In this document: positions 1 through 8,299 of the stretch, piece after piece | Numbering within the stretch: position 1 is the first letter of the stretch | Layout of the letters: every line of letters starts with the position of its first letter | Source: Arcobacter sp. | GTDB lineage: Bacteria > Campylobacterota > Campylobacteria > Campylobacterales > Sulfurimonadaceae | NCBI GenBank assembly: GCA_002733885.1 | Contig: NVXJ01000001.1 | Span: 171,303-206,794, forward strand | Direction: 5' to 3' | DNA: 35,492 nt | The notes under the pieces: generated by a model | Told to the model about the DNA's origin: nothing | Seen by the model: the letters and a program-made list of their open reading frames with translations, nothing else | Database searches by the model: none | Position numbers and translations under genes: made by a program

Positions 1-340
1 AACCCTTTAATACAACTCTAGCTACATCACCCATATCAGAAGTAACAGAGGTACTTGAGGTACGAACACGAATTACTACCTCATCAGGTGAGCCAAATTC
101 AGAAATACTTGCCCCATTAAAAAGTTCATTTTCTGAAATAAGTTTACGCATCTTATCAATAGGTGCGGCCTTATCATACTTAACTTGAATCACAGTTCCA
201 CCCGCAAAGTCAATCCCGTAGTTTAAACCCTTTGTTGCAAGAATTGCATAAGAAGCCATAACAAGGCTAAGTGAGATAAATAATGTAATCATTTTCTTAG
301 ACATAAAGTCATATGTTTTTGTGTATCTAAAAAATTCCAT
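1..340 (-). CDS. secF: Protein translocase subunit SecF (partial, N-terminal 113 codons)
   Basis: Inner-membrane subunit of the SecDF complex, which uses proton motive force to help pull proteins through SecYEG. Only the N-terminal part is present; the gene runs off the left edge. The ATG is at 340. The product begins MEFFRYTKTYDF, followed by a hydrophobic first membrane segment (about residues 18-36) and the SecF signature NYGIDFAGGT (about residues 40-50). The rest of the visible part is the start of the periplasmic domain. The start codon lies one base after the secD stop, so secF is certainly co-transcribed and probably translationally coupled with secD. The sequence is intact as far as it goes. 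Confidence 0.95.
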   Translation of the reverse strand, partial: MEFFRYTKTYDFMSKKMITLFISLSLVMASYAILATKGLNYGIDFAGGTVIQVKYDKAAPIDKMRKLISENELFNGASISEFGSPDEVVIRVRTSSTSVTSDMGDVARVVLKG

Positions 341-341
341 C

Positions 342-1910
342 TTATGCCTTTATTCCAAACCAAAGTTTTACATTTTTGGTTTTTTCTATACGCTCAATTA
401 ACATAGAATAAATTCCATGTGTTCCAAGAATTGCCGTTAGCATTGAAGCTAAGATACCAATACTCATCGTGATTGCAAAACCTTTAATCGCCCCCGTTCC
501 ATATATATATAAAACGATAGCGGCAATAAGAGTGGTAATGTTTGCATCTAAGATAGCGCTTGTTGCATTTTCATAACCCTGTTCAATGGCCTTTTTAAGC
601 GAAACACCTTGATACAAGAGTTCACGTATACGCTCCGTAATAATAACATTTGCGTCCACGGCCATACCAACGGTCAAGACGATACCTGCCATACCCGGAA
701 GAGTAAGCGTTGCACCAAACAAACTCATCACTGCTAAAAGGATAAATAAGTTTGCTATAAGCGCGATATTAGCAATAATACCTGCCATCTTGTAATACAC
801 CAACATAAAGATGACAACTAAGATAAATCCACCCATAAGTGCCGTAGAAGCAGACTTAATACTATCTGCTCCTAATGATGGTCCAACTGAGCGTTTTTCC
901 ATAAGATAGATAGGGGCTAAAAGAGCACCTGAACGAAGAGCAATTGCTAAATCTTGTGCACCCTGAGGCGTGTAATTTCCAGAAATTTGTCCATGTCCGC
1001 CACCAATACGTTCATTAATAACAGGAGCAGAAAAAACCTTTCCATCTAGAACAACGGCTAAATGATTACCCACATTCTTTTCTGTAAAATCACCAAAGAT
1101 AGCCGCGCCCTCAGAATTAAGAGCAAAGCTAATCACCGGTTGGTTTGTATCGGGGTCAAATTGAACACTTGCATTAGTAAGCATTGAACCATCAAGGATT
1201 TGAATCTCTTTTATAAGATATTTAACACCCTCTTGCTCAGCGTCAGGAAGAATAATATCTCCGTATTTCGCTGCTTCAGCCTCGCTCATTTGATACACAC
1301 GCATCTTTCTGTCTTCATCAATTGCCATAAGTTGAAGGTAAGCCGCTCTTGAGATTAACTCACGTGCTCTTTGTTCTTCTTCTTGAGACTTAATACCAGG
1401 AAGTTCAACAAGGATTTTTTCATCTCCTTGTCTAGCTACCGTTGGTTCAGAAAGACCAAACATATCTAAACGGTTACGAATTGTTTCAACAGCTTGTTCA
1501 ACAGACTGCTTCTTGATTTTTTCAACTTCTGTGTCTGGAAAGCTAAGATTAAAAGATAAATCATTTTCATCTACACTCAGACCTTCTGTTTGAGAAAGCA
1601 TCTCCATTAAGGCAGGAAGGTCATCCTCATCTAAGATAGAAAATTCAACACCCTCATCAGTAATTCCAAGACTATCAAGTAAGATGTCATTTTTACCTGT
1701 AAAATATTTTACAGAGGCAGCAATAGACTTATAACGTGCTTTTACAGCTTCTTCAGTTTTAACCCCAAGAAGCATATGAAGGCCCCCTTGAAGATCAAGT
1801 CCAAGAGTAATCTTTGCGCCCTTATCCGAGTTTGTTAAGGTAGGGAGGGAAAATACAATACCAAAAAGAAAAGCAGCAAGAAAAATAACTACGCGATAAT
1901 TAAGCTTCAT
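342..1910 (-). CDS. secD: Protein translocase subunit SecD
   Basis: Larger subunit of the SecDF export motor. It shows an N-terminal membrane helix, the LGLDLQGGLHMLLGV signature just after it, a periplasmic region of about 300 residues, and a C-terminal block of membrane helices containing GMAVDANVIITERI, the conserved D(A)NV motif of the RND-type channel. I place the start at 1910 (product MKLNYRVVIF, 522 aa) rather than at an upstream in-frame ATG at 1934, because the extra eight residues are not family-like and would overlap yajC further. From 1910 the gene overlaps the yajC 3' end by 11 nt. The order yajC-secD-secF on one strand is the standard operon. Confidence 0.96.
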   Translation of the reverse strand: MKLNYRVVIFLAAFLFGIVFSLPTLTNSDKGAKITLGLDLQGGLHMLLGVKTEEAVKARYKSIAASVKYFTGKNDILLDSLGITDEGVEFSILDEDDLPALMEMLSQTEGLSVDENDLSFNLSFPDTEVEKIKKQSVEQAVETIRNRLDMFGLSEPTVARQGDEKILVELPGIKSQEEEQRARELISRAAYLQLMAIDEDRKMRVYQMSEAEAAKYGDIILPDAEQEGVKYLIKEIQILDGSMLTNASVQFDPDTNQPVISFALNSEGAAIFGDFTEKNVGNHLAVVLDGKVFSAPVINERIGGGHGQISGNYTPQGAQDLAIALRSGALLAPIYLMEKRSVGPSLGADSIKSASTALMGGFILVVIFMLVYYKMAGIIANIALIANLFILLAVMSLFGATLTLPGMAGIVLTVGMAVDANVIITERIRELLYQGVSLKKAIEQGYENATSAILDANITTLIAAIVLYIYGTGAIKGFAITMSIGILASMLTAILGTHGIYSMLIERIEKTKNVKLWFGIKA

Positions 1911-2157
1911 CCTCGAACTTTCTAGCAACGGCATTTTTGTCTAGCTTAACCTGCGTATCTTTATCAAGTTTAACCGTATAAAAAGCGTCTTCAACCTTAA
2001 CGATATCGACAATAAGTCCACCATTAGTTACAATTTTGTCACCCTTAGCAAGTTCTGCTAACATTGTTTTGTGCTTCTTTGCTTCTTGTTGCTGTGGGCG
2101 AATAATAATAAAATACATAATCGCAAACAGTCCAACCATCATAATCATTGATTCCAT
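1900..2157 (-). CDS. yajC: Preprotein translocase accessory subunit YajC
   Basis: Small single-span inner-membrane partner of SecDF. The product has one N-terminal membrane helix (MIMMVGLFAIMYFIIIRP) followed by the family motif RPQQQEAKKH and a short cytoplasmic beta-rich domain (GDKIVTNGGLIVDIV). The start is set at 2157 (MESMIMMV, 85 aa) and not at 2190. A clear Shine-Dalgarno AAGGA lies at 2165-2169 on the minus strand, seven bases before this ATG, while the longer version would add a non-hydrophobic stretch in front of the membrane helix. It is the first gene of the secretion operon, so the promoter should lie in 2170-2320. Confidence 0.93.
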   Translation of the reverse strand: MESMIMMVGLFAIMYFIIIRPQQQEAKKHKTMLAELAKGDKIVTNGGLIVDIVKVEDAFYTVKLDKDTQVKLDKNAVARKFEDEA

Positions 2158-2296
2158 GGATAAATCCTTACTTAAATTAAATTGCGGCAATTATATCTAA
2201 GCTGTGCCTCTAGAAAGCTTATAGACTACCATTTAGCCTTATGCTCTAAAGTATTTTTACTAATGGACACCTCTAAAGGCAGTCTTTAATTATGGC

Positions 2297-2302
2297 TATA
2301 CT
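2297..2302 (+). promoter_or_regulatory. Candidate -10 box for the glutathione peroxidase gene
   Basis: TATACT sits 18 bases before the ATG at 2321. No convincing -35 is present, which is normal for sigma-70 promoters in this phylum. A start point near 2309 would leave a leader of about 12 nt. The assignment rests on motif match and position only. Confidence 0.35.
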
Positions 2303-2320
2303 ATGAAAAAAGTTTAAACT

Positions 2321-2800
2321 ATGAACTCTATTTATAACTTCAAACTAAAAACCATAGAAGGCAATACTCTTAGCCTGCAAGACTATAAAGACAAGACCTT
2401 ATTAATTGTAAATGTAGCCAGTAAGTGTGGCTTCACCTCTCAATATGAGGAGCTAGAAACCCTCTATAAAAAGTATAAGGATGAGGGCTTGCTTATCTTA
2501 GGTTTGCCTTGTAATCAGTTTGGCTTTCAAGAAGCCGGAAGCAATAATGAAATTTCAGAGTTTTGTCAGTTGAACTATGGGGTAAGCTTTCCTATGTTTT
2601 CTAAGATAAAGGTCAATGGAAAAGATGAAGACCCTCTGTATACCTTTCTTAAAAAACAAAAAACAGGTTTATTAGGAACAAAAGATATCAAATGGAACTT
2701 CACTAAATTTTTAGTCAATAAAGGCGGTGAAGTGATTGAACGTTTTGCCCCTTCTACTTCACCTCTGTCTTTTGAAAAAAAGATTCAAGATATTTTGTAG
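2321..2800 (+). CDS. Glutathione peroxidase-family thiol peroxidase (2-Cys type)
   Basis: Reduces hydrogen peroxide or organic hydroperoxides in the cytoplasm (no signal peptide). At 159 aa it has the usual bacterial length. The peroxidatic site is Cys36 in [11 protein letters not shown], with the rest of the catalytic tetrad at Gln70 ([10 protein letters not shown]), Trp125 and Asn126 (KWNFTKF). A second cysteine at Cys82 (EFCQLNYG) is where thioredoxin-dependent homologues carry the resolving cysteine. I therefore infer that thioredoxin, not glutathione, is the likely reductant. The gene stands alone between yajC (divergent) and the channel gene (convergent, 18 nt gap). It is btuE/gpx-like; the exact symbol is uncertain. 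Confidence 0.93.
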   Translation: MNSIYNFKLKTIEGNTLSLQDYKDKTLLIVNVASKCGFTSQYEELETLYKKYKDEGLLILGLPCNQFGFQEAGSNNEISEFCQLNYGVSFPMFSKIKVNGKDEDPLYTFLKKQKTGLLGTKDIKWNFTKFLVNKGGEVIERFAPSTSPLSFEKKIQDIL

Positions 2801-2818
2801 ACTTCTTTATTAGTAATT

Positions 2819-3787
2819 TCACCTAGTCATTTTCTTTACGAACACGACTACAAATAGAGCTAAGGTAAAAGAACCTATAAAGGCCTCTGTCGCTGCAATA
2901 AGCCTTGAAAAGCCTATAGGGGAGATATCACCATATCCTAAGGTAGTAAAGGTCACTACTGAAAAGTATAATGAATTAAAAAAATGCATAGTATTGACTA
3001 AAAAAGTATTATCTAAACTAAAGGCAGTAAATTCTCCTGCATTTTGAATCCCCACAAAGAAAAAAAGAACCGCTGAAGTTAAGATGATAAACAAAGAGAA
3101 GAAGATAACATTTATAGGCTTTTCTCCATACCCACAAAACAAGTCAACCAGCCTTGATATCATCCTCTCAAAAGAGAAGGTCTTCATTTGATAGCGTCGC
3201 ATTACCATCTCTTTATGAAAAAAATAGCCTGCATGTTCAAAATGTCCTCTTGACTCAGAAAGCTTTCTAAGGTTTCGATACACCTCTTCGCCCTGCTCAA
3301 AAAAGTCCATACTTTCTTCCATATGTCTTTTTTTATACTCTTTTAAGGCTTCTCTTTCTTGAATAACATCTTTTCCCCAATGCACATGTTCAATCTTAGT
3401 ATGCGAGAAAATTGTCCCTAGCATATTACAATCTTTTAAATTCCCTAGGTTTAGATTTGCCTCACTCATATCAGCCTTCATGAGAGAGCTATGAGAAAGG
3501 TTGATATGAAAGAGGTGGGCATTTGATAAATCCGCATGATATAAGTCAGCGTAAGAAAGATTAACACCTTCTTTTTTGCCTTTAACCATAAGCTTTATAC
3601 CATGCAAGTCGGCATTAGCAAGTTGAAAACCCTCAAGATTTGTACTGGTTTCGAGGTATTTTTCAAGTTCTTCTTTGATAAAGGCATTCCCCTTATCTGC
3701 TTTAGGATTATGCCAATAACACAAACCATCTTCTTCTACTTCATTCTTGCAATAACTGTAATCTTTGTATTTGTATTTACAGCTCAT
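2819..3787 (-). CDS. Two-TM potassium channel with pentapeptide repeats and N-terminal Cys/His motif
   Basis: Predicted inner-membrane ion channel with three parts. (1) Residues 1-28 hold Cys3, Cys13, Cys23 and His26 (ending CYWHNP), a zinc-knuckle-like spacing. (2) Residues about 50-135 are pentapeptide repeats (LANADL, LSYADL, YHADLSNAHL, MSEANLNLGNL), which normally fold as a right-handed quadrilateral beta helix. (3) The C-terminal ~100 residues carry a membrane helix near 222-248, a pore region with the K+ selectivity filter TLGYGD at 282-287, and a final helix. A helical linker (EEVYRNLRKLSESRGHFEHAG) joins parts 2 and 3. The ATG overlaps the porin stop by 4 nt (ATGA), so it is the last gene of a three-gene operon. 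The channel fold is clear; the gating signal and cellular role are unknown. Confidence 0.85.
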   Translation of the reverse strand: MSCKYKYKDYSYCKNEVEEDGLCYWHNPKADKGNAFIKEELEKYLETSTNLEGFQLANADLHGIKLMVKGKKEGVNLSYADLYHADLSNAHLFHINLSHSSLMKADMSEANLNLGNLKDCNMLGTIFSHTKIEHVHWGKDVIQEREALKEYKKRHMEESMDFFEQGEEVYRNLRKLSESRGHFEHAGYFFHKEMVMRRYQMKTFSFERMISRLVDLFCGYGEKPINVIFFSLFIILTSAVLFFFVGIQNAGEFTAFSLDNTFLVNTMHFFNSLYFSVVTFTTLGYGDISPIGFSRLIAATEAFIGSFTLALFVVVFVKKMTR

Positions 3788-5115
3788 AAACGTAAAGCAA
3801 ACTTATAGGTAAACTGCAAACTTATGATGTCTCCCATAGTCTCTAAGACCTGCTGTGCTTTCGCATTTCCAGGAGCCTCACCTTCTCTAAACAGATAATT
3901 TAAATCAAGCCTTATGGGACCATCAAAATGGTAAGCTAGTCCCACTGTTGTTGTCTTAAAGATACGCTCATTAGCCGTAGAATTTGTAAGGTTATTTAAC
4001 TCATCATATCTCAGCATTGCTTCTATCTTGGGATAAAATTCATAAGCAGATGAAAGATAATACCCATAAGCCTTATTCTCTTGTCCCGCTTCAAGAGCAA
4101 AATGCCAGTTTTCATCACCTGCTACAGGATTTGTATCTCTAGAACCTGCGATAAGCATACCTTCTGCTCCTGTATACTCAGCCTCGAGGCGCAAGCCATT
4201 TTTATAATAACGCGTTCCTATTCCATATCGTATACGGTCATAAAGTTGTGTTTCATTATTGGCTTCTAGCGCGCGTTTACCTTCTTGATACCATACATAG
4301 GTTTTAAAATCTTGGGTGTAATATCCCTTACCCTTGTGAAACTCTTTTTCAAGGGCCAGATATCCATATCCTGTATATTTTCCATCATTTTCATTTTTCC
4401 ATTCAAGTCCTGAACCATTTCCAATCATCAGAGCATAAGACAAGGCCCAGTCTTGACTCAAAGAAAACCTCTCAAAAACTTCAATACCGGTGTCCCTATA
4501 CGCACCAACAGATCGATCAGGTTCACCTACGAAGCTTCCATTTGTATTTACATCATTCTTATGTGTTTTTGGTGTTTTTTCTAATAATAAAAAATTACTC
4601 ATCTGCGTAAAAAGTATAAAAGGAGAGGCAAAACGTGCCTGCATTCCCTCTTCACTTCCGGGATATTTAAATAAACCAAATCTAAGGTTAGCATGAGGAA
4701 TATATCTAAGCGTAACAGATGCGTCTGTTATGTAGGTGTTTTGAGAATGATTTAAAGGGTCTGAAATACCATTTTGTCCAAAGTCTGTTAGTGTAAAATA
4801 ATTGACCTTATTATCCTTATCTAAGACCCCTCTTAAACCTAGCCTAGCCCTGAACATTTGGATTTGATTTTGCCTTTGTAGGTTTGGCGCAACATACGAA
4901 AAGCCAGACTTATTTATCCCCCCAACTTCAAAGGTGTCCGAATAATTCTTTTCTCCTTTTAGTTGAGCAAATCCCCAAAAAGAAGGTGTTTTAATAGTAT
5001 TTAAAACTTTTGCACCATCTTTTTTGATCATTTTAGGCTCTGTACCTTGAATCATTAGCCAGTCACTTGATAAAAGGGGGAATACACTTAGAATCAAGCT
5101 TATCAATAACTTCAT
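3784..5115 (-). CDS. OprO/OprP-like outer-membrane porin
   Basis: 443-residue predicted outer-membrane beta barrel. A signal peptide (MKLLISLILSVFPLLSSDW) is followed by alternating-polarity strands throughout, with typical strand pieces such as LRFGLFKYPGS, GYGYLALEKEF, ALEAGQENKAYGYYL and VGLAYHFDGPIRLDLNYLF. The N-terminal part (RARLGLRGVLDKDNKVNYFTLTDFG) resembles the phosphate-selective porin O/P family and related Campylobacterota porins. Substrate cannot be read from the sequence; pairing with a PhnD-like binding protein hints at an oxyanion. Both ends overlap their neighbours by 4 nt (ATGA), so translation is likely coupled. The barrel ends FTYKFALRL, so the usual terminal aromatic lies a few residues inside the C-terminus. 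Confidence 0.8.
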   Translation of the reverse strand: MKLLISLILSVFPLLSSDWLMIQGTEPKMIKKDGAKVLNTIKTPSFWGFAQLKGEKNYSDTFEVGGINKSGFSYVAPNLQRQNQIQMFRARLGLRGVLDKDNKVNYFTLTDFGQNGISDPLNHSQNTYITDASVTLRYIPHANLRFGLFKYPGSEEGMQARFASPFILFTQMSNFLLLEKTPKTHKNDVNTNGSFVGEPDRSVGAYRDTGIEVFERFSLSQDWALSYALMIGNGSGLEWKNENDGKYTGYGYLALEKEFHKGKGYYTQDFKTYVWYQEGKRALEANNETQLYDRIRYGIGTRYYKNGLRLEAEYTGAEGMLIAGSRDTNPVAGDENWHFALEAGQENKAYGYYLSSAYEFYPKIEAMLRYDELNNLTNSTANERIFKTTTVGLAYHFDGPIRLDLNYLFREGEAPGNAKAQQVLETMGDIISLQFTYKFALRL

Positions 5116-5918
5116 TTATCATCCTTCCTTTTCATAAACTCTCTGACCCTATCATAATCCTTATCCTTAGCCTCAATGAAATCAAGCAATTTCCCTTTTT
5201 TTAATAAGGAACGTCCTTTTTTATATTTAGTCCACCTTAATATTCTTCTTTGTACCTTATCTCTGATATCTTTAGGAACTCTAGGATGTGCAACAAACAA
5301 AGCATGAGGTAAGGTTTTCGTTTCATATATGATTTTAAAATTGGTGGTATTTTTTTCTTGATTAAAAAATTCCATTGCTCTTCTAGCTGTAATACAAGCA
5401 GCCACCTTTGCATCAACCAGTTTTTGTAAGCATACAAAATGATTTTTACTGTAAGAAATCGTAAAATCATCTAAGGCATGAAAACCATCTTTTTCCAAAG
5501 ACACTAACATCATTTGACTCACAGCTGCTTGAGCGGGAGCAGAAGCGATTACCTTATCTTGCACATCACTTACCTTCTCATATGAAGAAGCCTTTAAAAC
5601 AACAAGTATTGCCTTTAGATCTTTATTTCTTCTGGCTAAGGGGATATATCCTTGCAACCTATGCGCCTCAACATAGTCTAGAGGTTGAATAAAAGCAAAA
5701 TCATATAGGCCCCTATTAAGTTCCGTTTTGTATTGCTTATAATAGGGTCTTGTCATTAATGTAATAGACTTGTTTAAATCTCTTTCTAAATCATTCGTCA
5801 CTGTACCAAATACCTTATGAAGTTTAGCTAAGGGCATATGGGGAAAAACACCAAACTTATATGAAGTTTCTGCAATCAGTGGTATTATAAAAAAAAGAAA
5901 TATGATGAAAATTTTCAT
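5112..5918 (-). CDS. PhnD-like periplasmic oxyanion-binding protein
   Basis: Predicted periplasmic substrate-binding protein of the phosphate/phosphite/phosphonate (PhnD) family. The start at 5918 gives a signal peptide (MKIFIIFLFFIIPLIAETSYK) and has a Shine-Dalgarno AGAAGG seven bases upstream. An in-frame ATG at 5954 would place 12 residues before the signal peptide and is less likely. Family features include YKFGVFPHMPLAKLHKVFG, the FAFIQPLDYVEAHRL segment and a C-terminal region RVPKDIRDKVQRRIL. The mature protein is about 250 aa, close to PhnD. No permease or ATPase accompanies it; the next genes are a porin and a K+ channel. It could feed a transporter elsewhere or act as a sensor, like the PhnD-family arsenite sensor AioX. 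Ligand unknown. Confidence 0.82.
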   Translation of the reverse strand: MKIFIIFLFFIIPLIAETSYKFGVFPHMPLAKLHKVFGTVTNDLERDLNKSITLMTRPYYKQYKTELNRGLYDFAFIQPLDYVEAHRLQGYIPLARRNKDLKAILVVLKASSYEKVSDVQDKVIASAPAQAAVSQMMLVSLEKDGFHALDDFTISYSKNHFVCLQKLVDAKVAACITARRAMEFFNQEKNTTNFKIIYETKTLPHALFVAHPRVPKDIRDKVQRRILRWTKYKKGRSLLKKGKLLDFIEAKDKDYDRVREFMKRKDDK

Positions 5919-5963
5919 TTCATTGCCTTCTGCGTAGATTCTTAATAGTAACACTTTTTATCT

Positions 5964-5969
5964 AGTATA
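5964..5969 (-). promoter_or_regulatory. Candidate -10 box for the binding protein-porin-channel operon
   Basis: On the minus strand the sequence reads TATACT, about 46 nt before the ATG at 5918, inside a very AT-rich stretch. It is the best -10 match in the 119 bp spacer facing lnt. No clear operator or Pho-box-like direct repeat was recognised here. Confidence 0.35.
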
Positions 5970-6013
5970 TATAAGAAAAAATTCTCTTTAATTTAATTTT
6001 TTAAGACTAATGC

Positions 6014-6019
6014 TATAAT
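6014..6019 (+). promoter_or_regulatory. Extended -10 promoter of lnt
   Basis: TATAAT preceded by TGC (TGCTATAAT) forms a perfect extended -10 element 18 nt before the lnt ATG. This predicts a short leader. The -35 region is AT-rich without consensus, as expected when an extended -10 is used. Confidence 0.5.
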
Positions 6020-6037
6020 TTCTAAAAAATTGGCAGC

Positions 6038-7261
6038 ATGAATAAACTAAAAACTTTTTTTTCCTTAAGCGAACTAAAAATAGCGTTTTGTATCTCTTTT
6101 TCTTTTTCACTTTTCATCTACCTCTTTCATTTTGAATTTGAATTTTATTTACTTAACACTATCTTAGGTTTATATGCCTTCTACCTGCTCATCCTCTCAA
6201 ATAGAAAAACACTTCTCTTTGCTGGTTTTTTTATCGGTATTTTTTGGTTTTATTGGATAGGTTTTTCTTTCATATATTATGACCTTGCCTGGGTAGTGCC
6301 TCTTAATGCCTTAGGTTTTGCCCTTATATATGCCCTTATATTTTGGATAGTATCTTGGCCAAGGCATCCTATTTTACGTGGGGGCATGCTTTTTTTATTA
6401 AGCTTCTTTGAACCCTTTGATTATAACTGGCTTCAACCTGAACTACTTTTTGTTCATTCTTATATAGGTATCGAAAAATGGCAATACTTGCTTGTTTTAA
6501 TCTCTCTTTCACTCTTTGTTTTTATAAAAGACAAAAAAAGATTCTTTGCCCTAGCTCTCTTACTTCCAGCCTTGAGCTTTAATGCTCACGAAAAGCAAGA
6601 GCTTCCCTTTAACATAAAACTTGTTCAAACAGACCTGAAACAAGACTTAAAATGGAACAGGTTTTACACACCTCAAATAATAAAAGATAATTTTAAGGCC
6701 ATTCATACTGCCATGGAAAATAATGCTACACTTGTAATCTTGCCTGAGTCTGCTTTCCCTCTTTTTCTTAATAAACAAGAAGGATTGATTCAAGAGCTAA
6801 AACACCAAAGTCATCGTATTTCCATTGTCACAGGAAGTCTTTTATCTGAAAATGGGCATAACTTTAATGCTACCTACTTTTTTCAAGATGGACAAATGAA
6901 CATCGCTAAAAAAATGATTTTAGTGCCCTTTGGAGAATATATCCCCCTTCCTTCTTTTCTAGCTAAACCAATAAACAAGGCAATCTTTGGAGGCGCGGTG
7001 GATTATCTAAGTGCTTCTAAACCAACATATTTTGAGATTAAAGGCACTCAGTTTAAAAATGCCATCTGCTATGAGGCAACCTGCCATGAACTTTTTGAAG
7101 ACAAGCCTGCTCTTATGATAGCCACGAGTAATAATGCTTGGTTTATGCCTTCAATCGAGCCAAGTATACAAAGACTGCTTATGCAGTTTTATGCCACTAA
7201 GAACAACACTATTATCTTACATTCAGCCAATGCAGCCGGTGGTGGGATAATATATCCCTAA
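6038..7261 (+). CDS. lnt: Apolipoprotein N-acyltransferase
   Basis: Adds the third acyl chain to the N-terminal cysteine of lipoproteins at the periplasmic face of the inner membrane. The first ~180 residues are a run of hydrophobic helices, followed by a nitrilase-type domain. The catalytic triad can be placed: Glu237 in LVILPESAFP, Lys292 just before ILVPFGEYIPLP, and Cys344 in FKNAICYEATC. SNNAWF, a conserved stretch near the C-terminus, is also present. At 407 aa the protein is shorter than E. coli Lnt (about 510) but in the range of Campylobacterota homologues. It ends at ANAAGGGIIYP. A lipoprotein substrate candidate is encoded in this window at 15940-16371. Confidence 0.94.
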   Translation: MNKLKTFFSLSELKIAFCISFSFSLFIYLFHFEFEFYLLNTILGLYAFYLLILSNRKTLLFAGFFIGIFWFYWIGFSFIYYDLAWVVPLNALGFALIYALIFWIVSWPRHPILRGGMLFLLSFFEPFDYNWLQPELLFVHSYIGIEKWQYLLVLISLSLFVFIKDKKRFFALALLLPALSFNAHEKQELPFNIKLVQTDLKQDLKWNRFYTPQIIKDNFKAIHTAMENNATLVILPESAFPLFLNKQEGLIQELKHQSHRISIVTGSLLSENGHNFNATYFFQDGQMNIAKKMILVPFGEYIPLPSFLAKPINKAIFGGAVDYLSASKPTYFEIKGTQFKNAICYEATCHELFEDKPALMIATSNNAWFMPSIEPSIQRLLMQFYATKNNTIILHSANAAGGGIIYP

Positions 7262-7314
7262 GGACATTCTCAAGTAAAGCACTCAAGTTTAACTACTTTT
7301 TATCTTCTTCAAGC

Positions 7315-7320
7315 TATGAT
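7315..7320 (+). promoter_or_regulatory. Candidate -10 box for cysK
   Basis: TATGAT 27 nt before the cysK ATG, followed by a good AGGA ribosome-binding site at 7338-7341, six bases before the start. No hairpin or leader typical of a sulfur riboswitch was seen in the 86 bp spacer. Confidence 0.35.
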
Positions 7321-7347
7321 ACTTCTAATTAAGCATTAGGATTATTT

Positions 7348-8274
7348 ATGAAAATTGCAAAAAACGTTACGGAACTAATTGGAAACACTCCCCTAGTTCA
7401 GCTAAACAAGGCTTCTAAAGAAACAGGATGTACAATTTTAGGTAAGTGTGAATTTATGAACCCAACCTCTTCAGTCAAGGATAGAATTGGTCTTAACATG
7501 ATTAATACCGCACTTGAAGATGGGACTATAAATAAAGACACGACAATCATTGAACCTACCAGTGGAAACACAGGGATTGCCCTGGCTTCTGTTTGTGCTG
7601 CCTTTGATTTAAAACTTATCCTTACTATGCCAGAATCAATGAGTATGGAAAGACGTAATCTTCTTAAGGCCTTAGGTGCACAGCTTGTTCTTACTCCAGC
7701 TCCTATGGGTATGAAAGGCGCTATCGAAAAGGCTGCTGAACTTCAAGAAAGTATAAAAAACTCTCATGTTCTTCAACAGTTTAATAATCCTGCTAATCCT
7801 GATATTCACAGACGTACAACGGCCATTGAAATCTTAAATGACACCGATAAAAATGTAGATATTTTTGTCGCGGCTGTTGGTACAGGTGGTTCTATTACAG
7901 GTATAGCAGAAGTCTTAAAAAAAGAAATTCCAGGTATTCAAGTCTTTGCGGTTGAACCTACAGACTCACCTATTCTTTCAGGAGGGAAACCAGGTCCTCA
8001 TAAGATTCAAGGTATTGGAGCGGGATTTATACCTGAGAACCTAAATACAGAGATTTATGGTGAGGTTTTAACGGTTAGTAATGAAGATGCAATGTCTACA
8101 GCTAAGGCACTTGCAAGAGAAGAAGGCTTACTTGTTGGTATCTCTTCTGGAGCAAATGTATATGCCGCAAAACAAGTAGCTGCAAGACCTGAGAATAAGG
8201 GTAAGACTATTGTTACCATTCTTTGTGATACAGGTGAGCGTTACCTTTCAACCGCACTATTTTCTGAAGAATAA
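7348..8274 (+). CDS. cysK: Cysteine synthase A (O-acetylserine sulfhydrylase)
   Basis: PLP enzyme that makes cysteine from O-acetylserine and sulfide in the cytoplasm. The protein is 308 aa, the standard length. The PLP lysine is Lys44 in NPTSSVKDRIGLNM. The substrate-loop motif TSGNTGIAL and the phosphate-binding GTGGSITG are both intact, as is the AVEPTDSPILSGG segment found in O-acetylserine-specific enzymes. The family cannot always be separated from cystathionine beta-synthase-like homologues, but the short length without a CBS domain and the close motif match favour CysK. The PabC-like gene follows after 25 nt, so the two may share a transcript. Confidence 0.95.
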   Translation: MKIAKNVTELIGNTPLVQLNKASKETGCTILGKCEFMNPTSSVKDRIGLNMINTALEDGTINKDTTIIEPTSGNTGIALASVCAAFDLKLILTMPESMSMERRNLLKALGAQLVLTPAPMGMKGAIEKAAELQESIKNSHVLQQFNNPANPDIHRRTTAIEILNDTDKNVDIFVAAVGTGGSITGIAEVLKKEIPGIQVFAVEPTDSPILSGGKPGPHKIQGIGAGFIPENLNTEIYGEVLTVSNEDAMSTAKALAREEGLLVGISSGANVYAAKQVAARPENKGKTIVTILCDTGERYLSTALFSEE

Positions 8275-8299
8275 TAGCCATGATTTATAAGAAGAATTA

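Noticed and set aside
1911-1934. Longer SecD start at 1934
   Set aside because: The added eight residues lie inside yajC and are not family-like; MKLNYR at 1910 is the typical start.
2158-2190. Longer YajC start at 2190
   Set aside because: A good AAGGA ribosome-binding site points to the ATG at 2157.
7262-7347. Riboswitch upstream of cysK
   Set aside because: The spacer is too short and has no stable hairpin.
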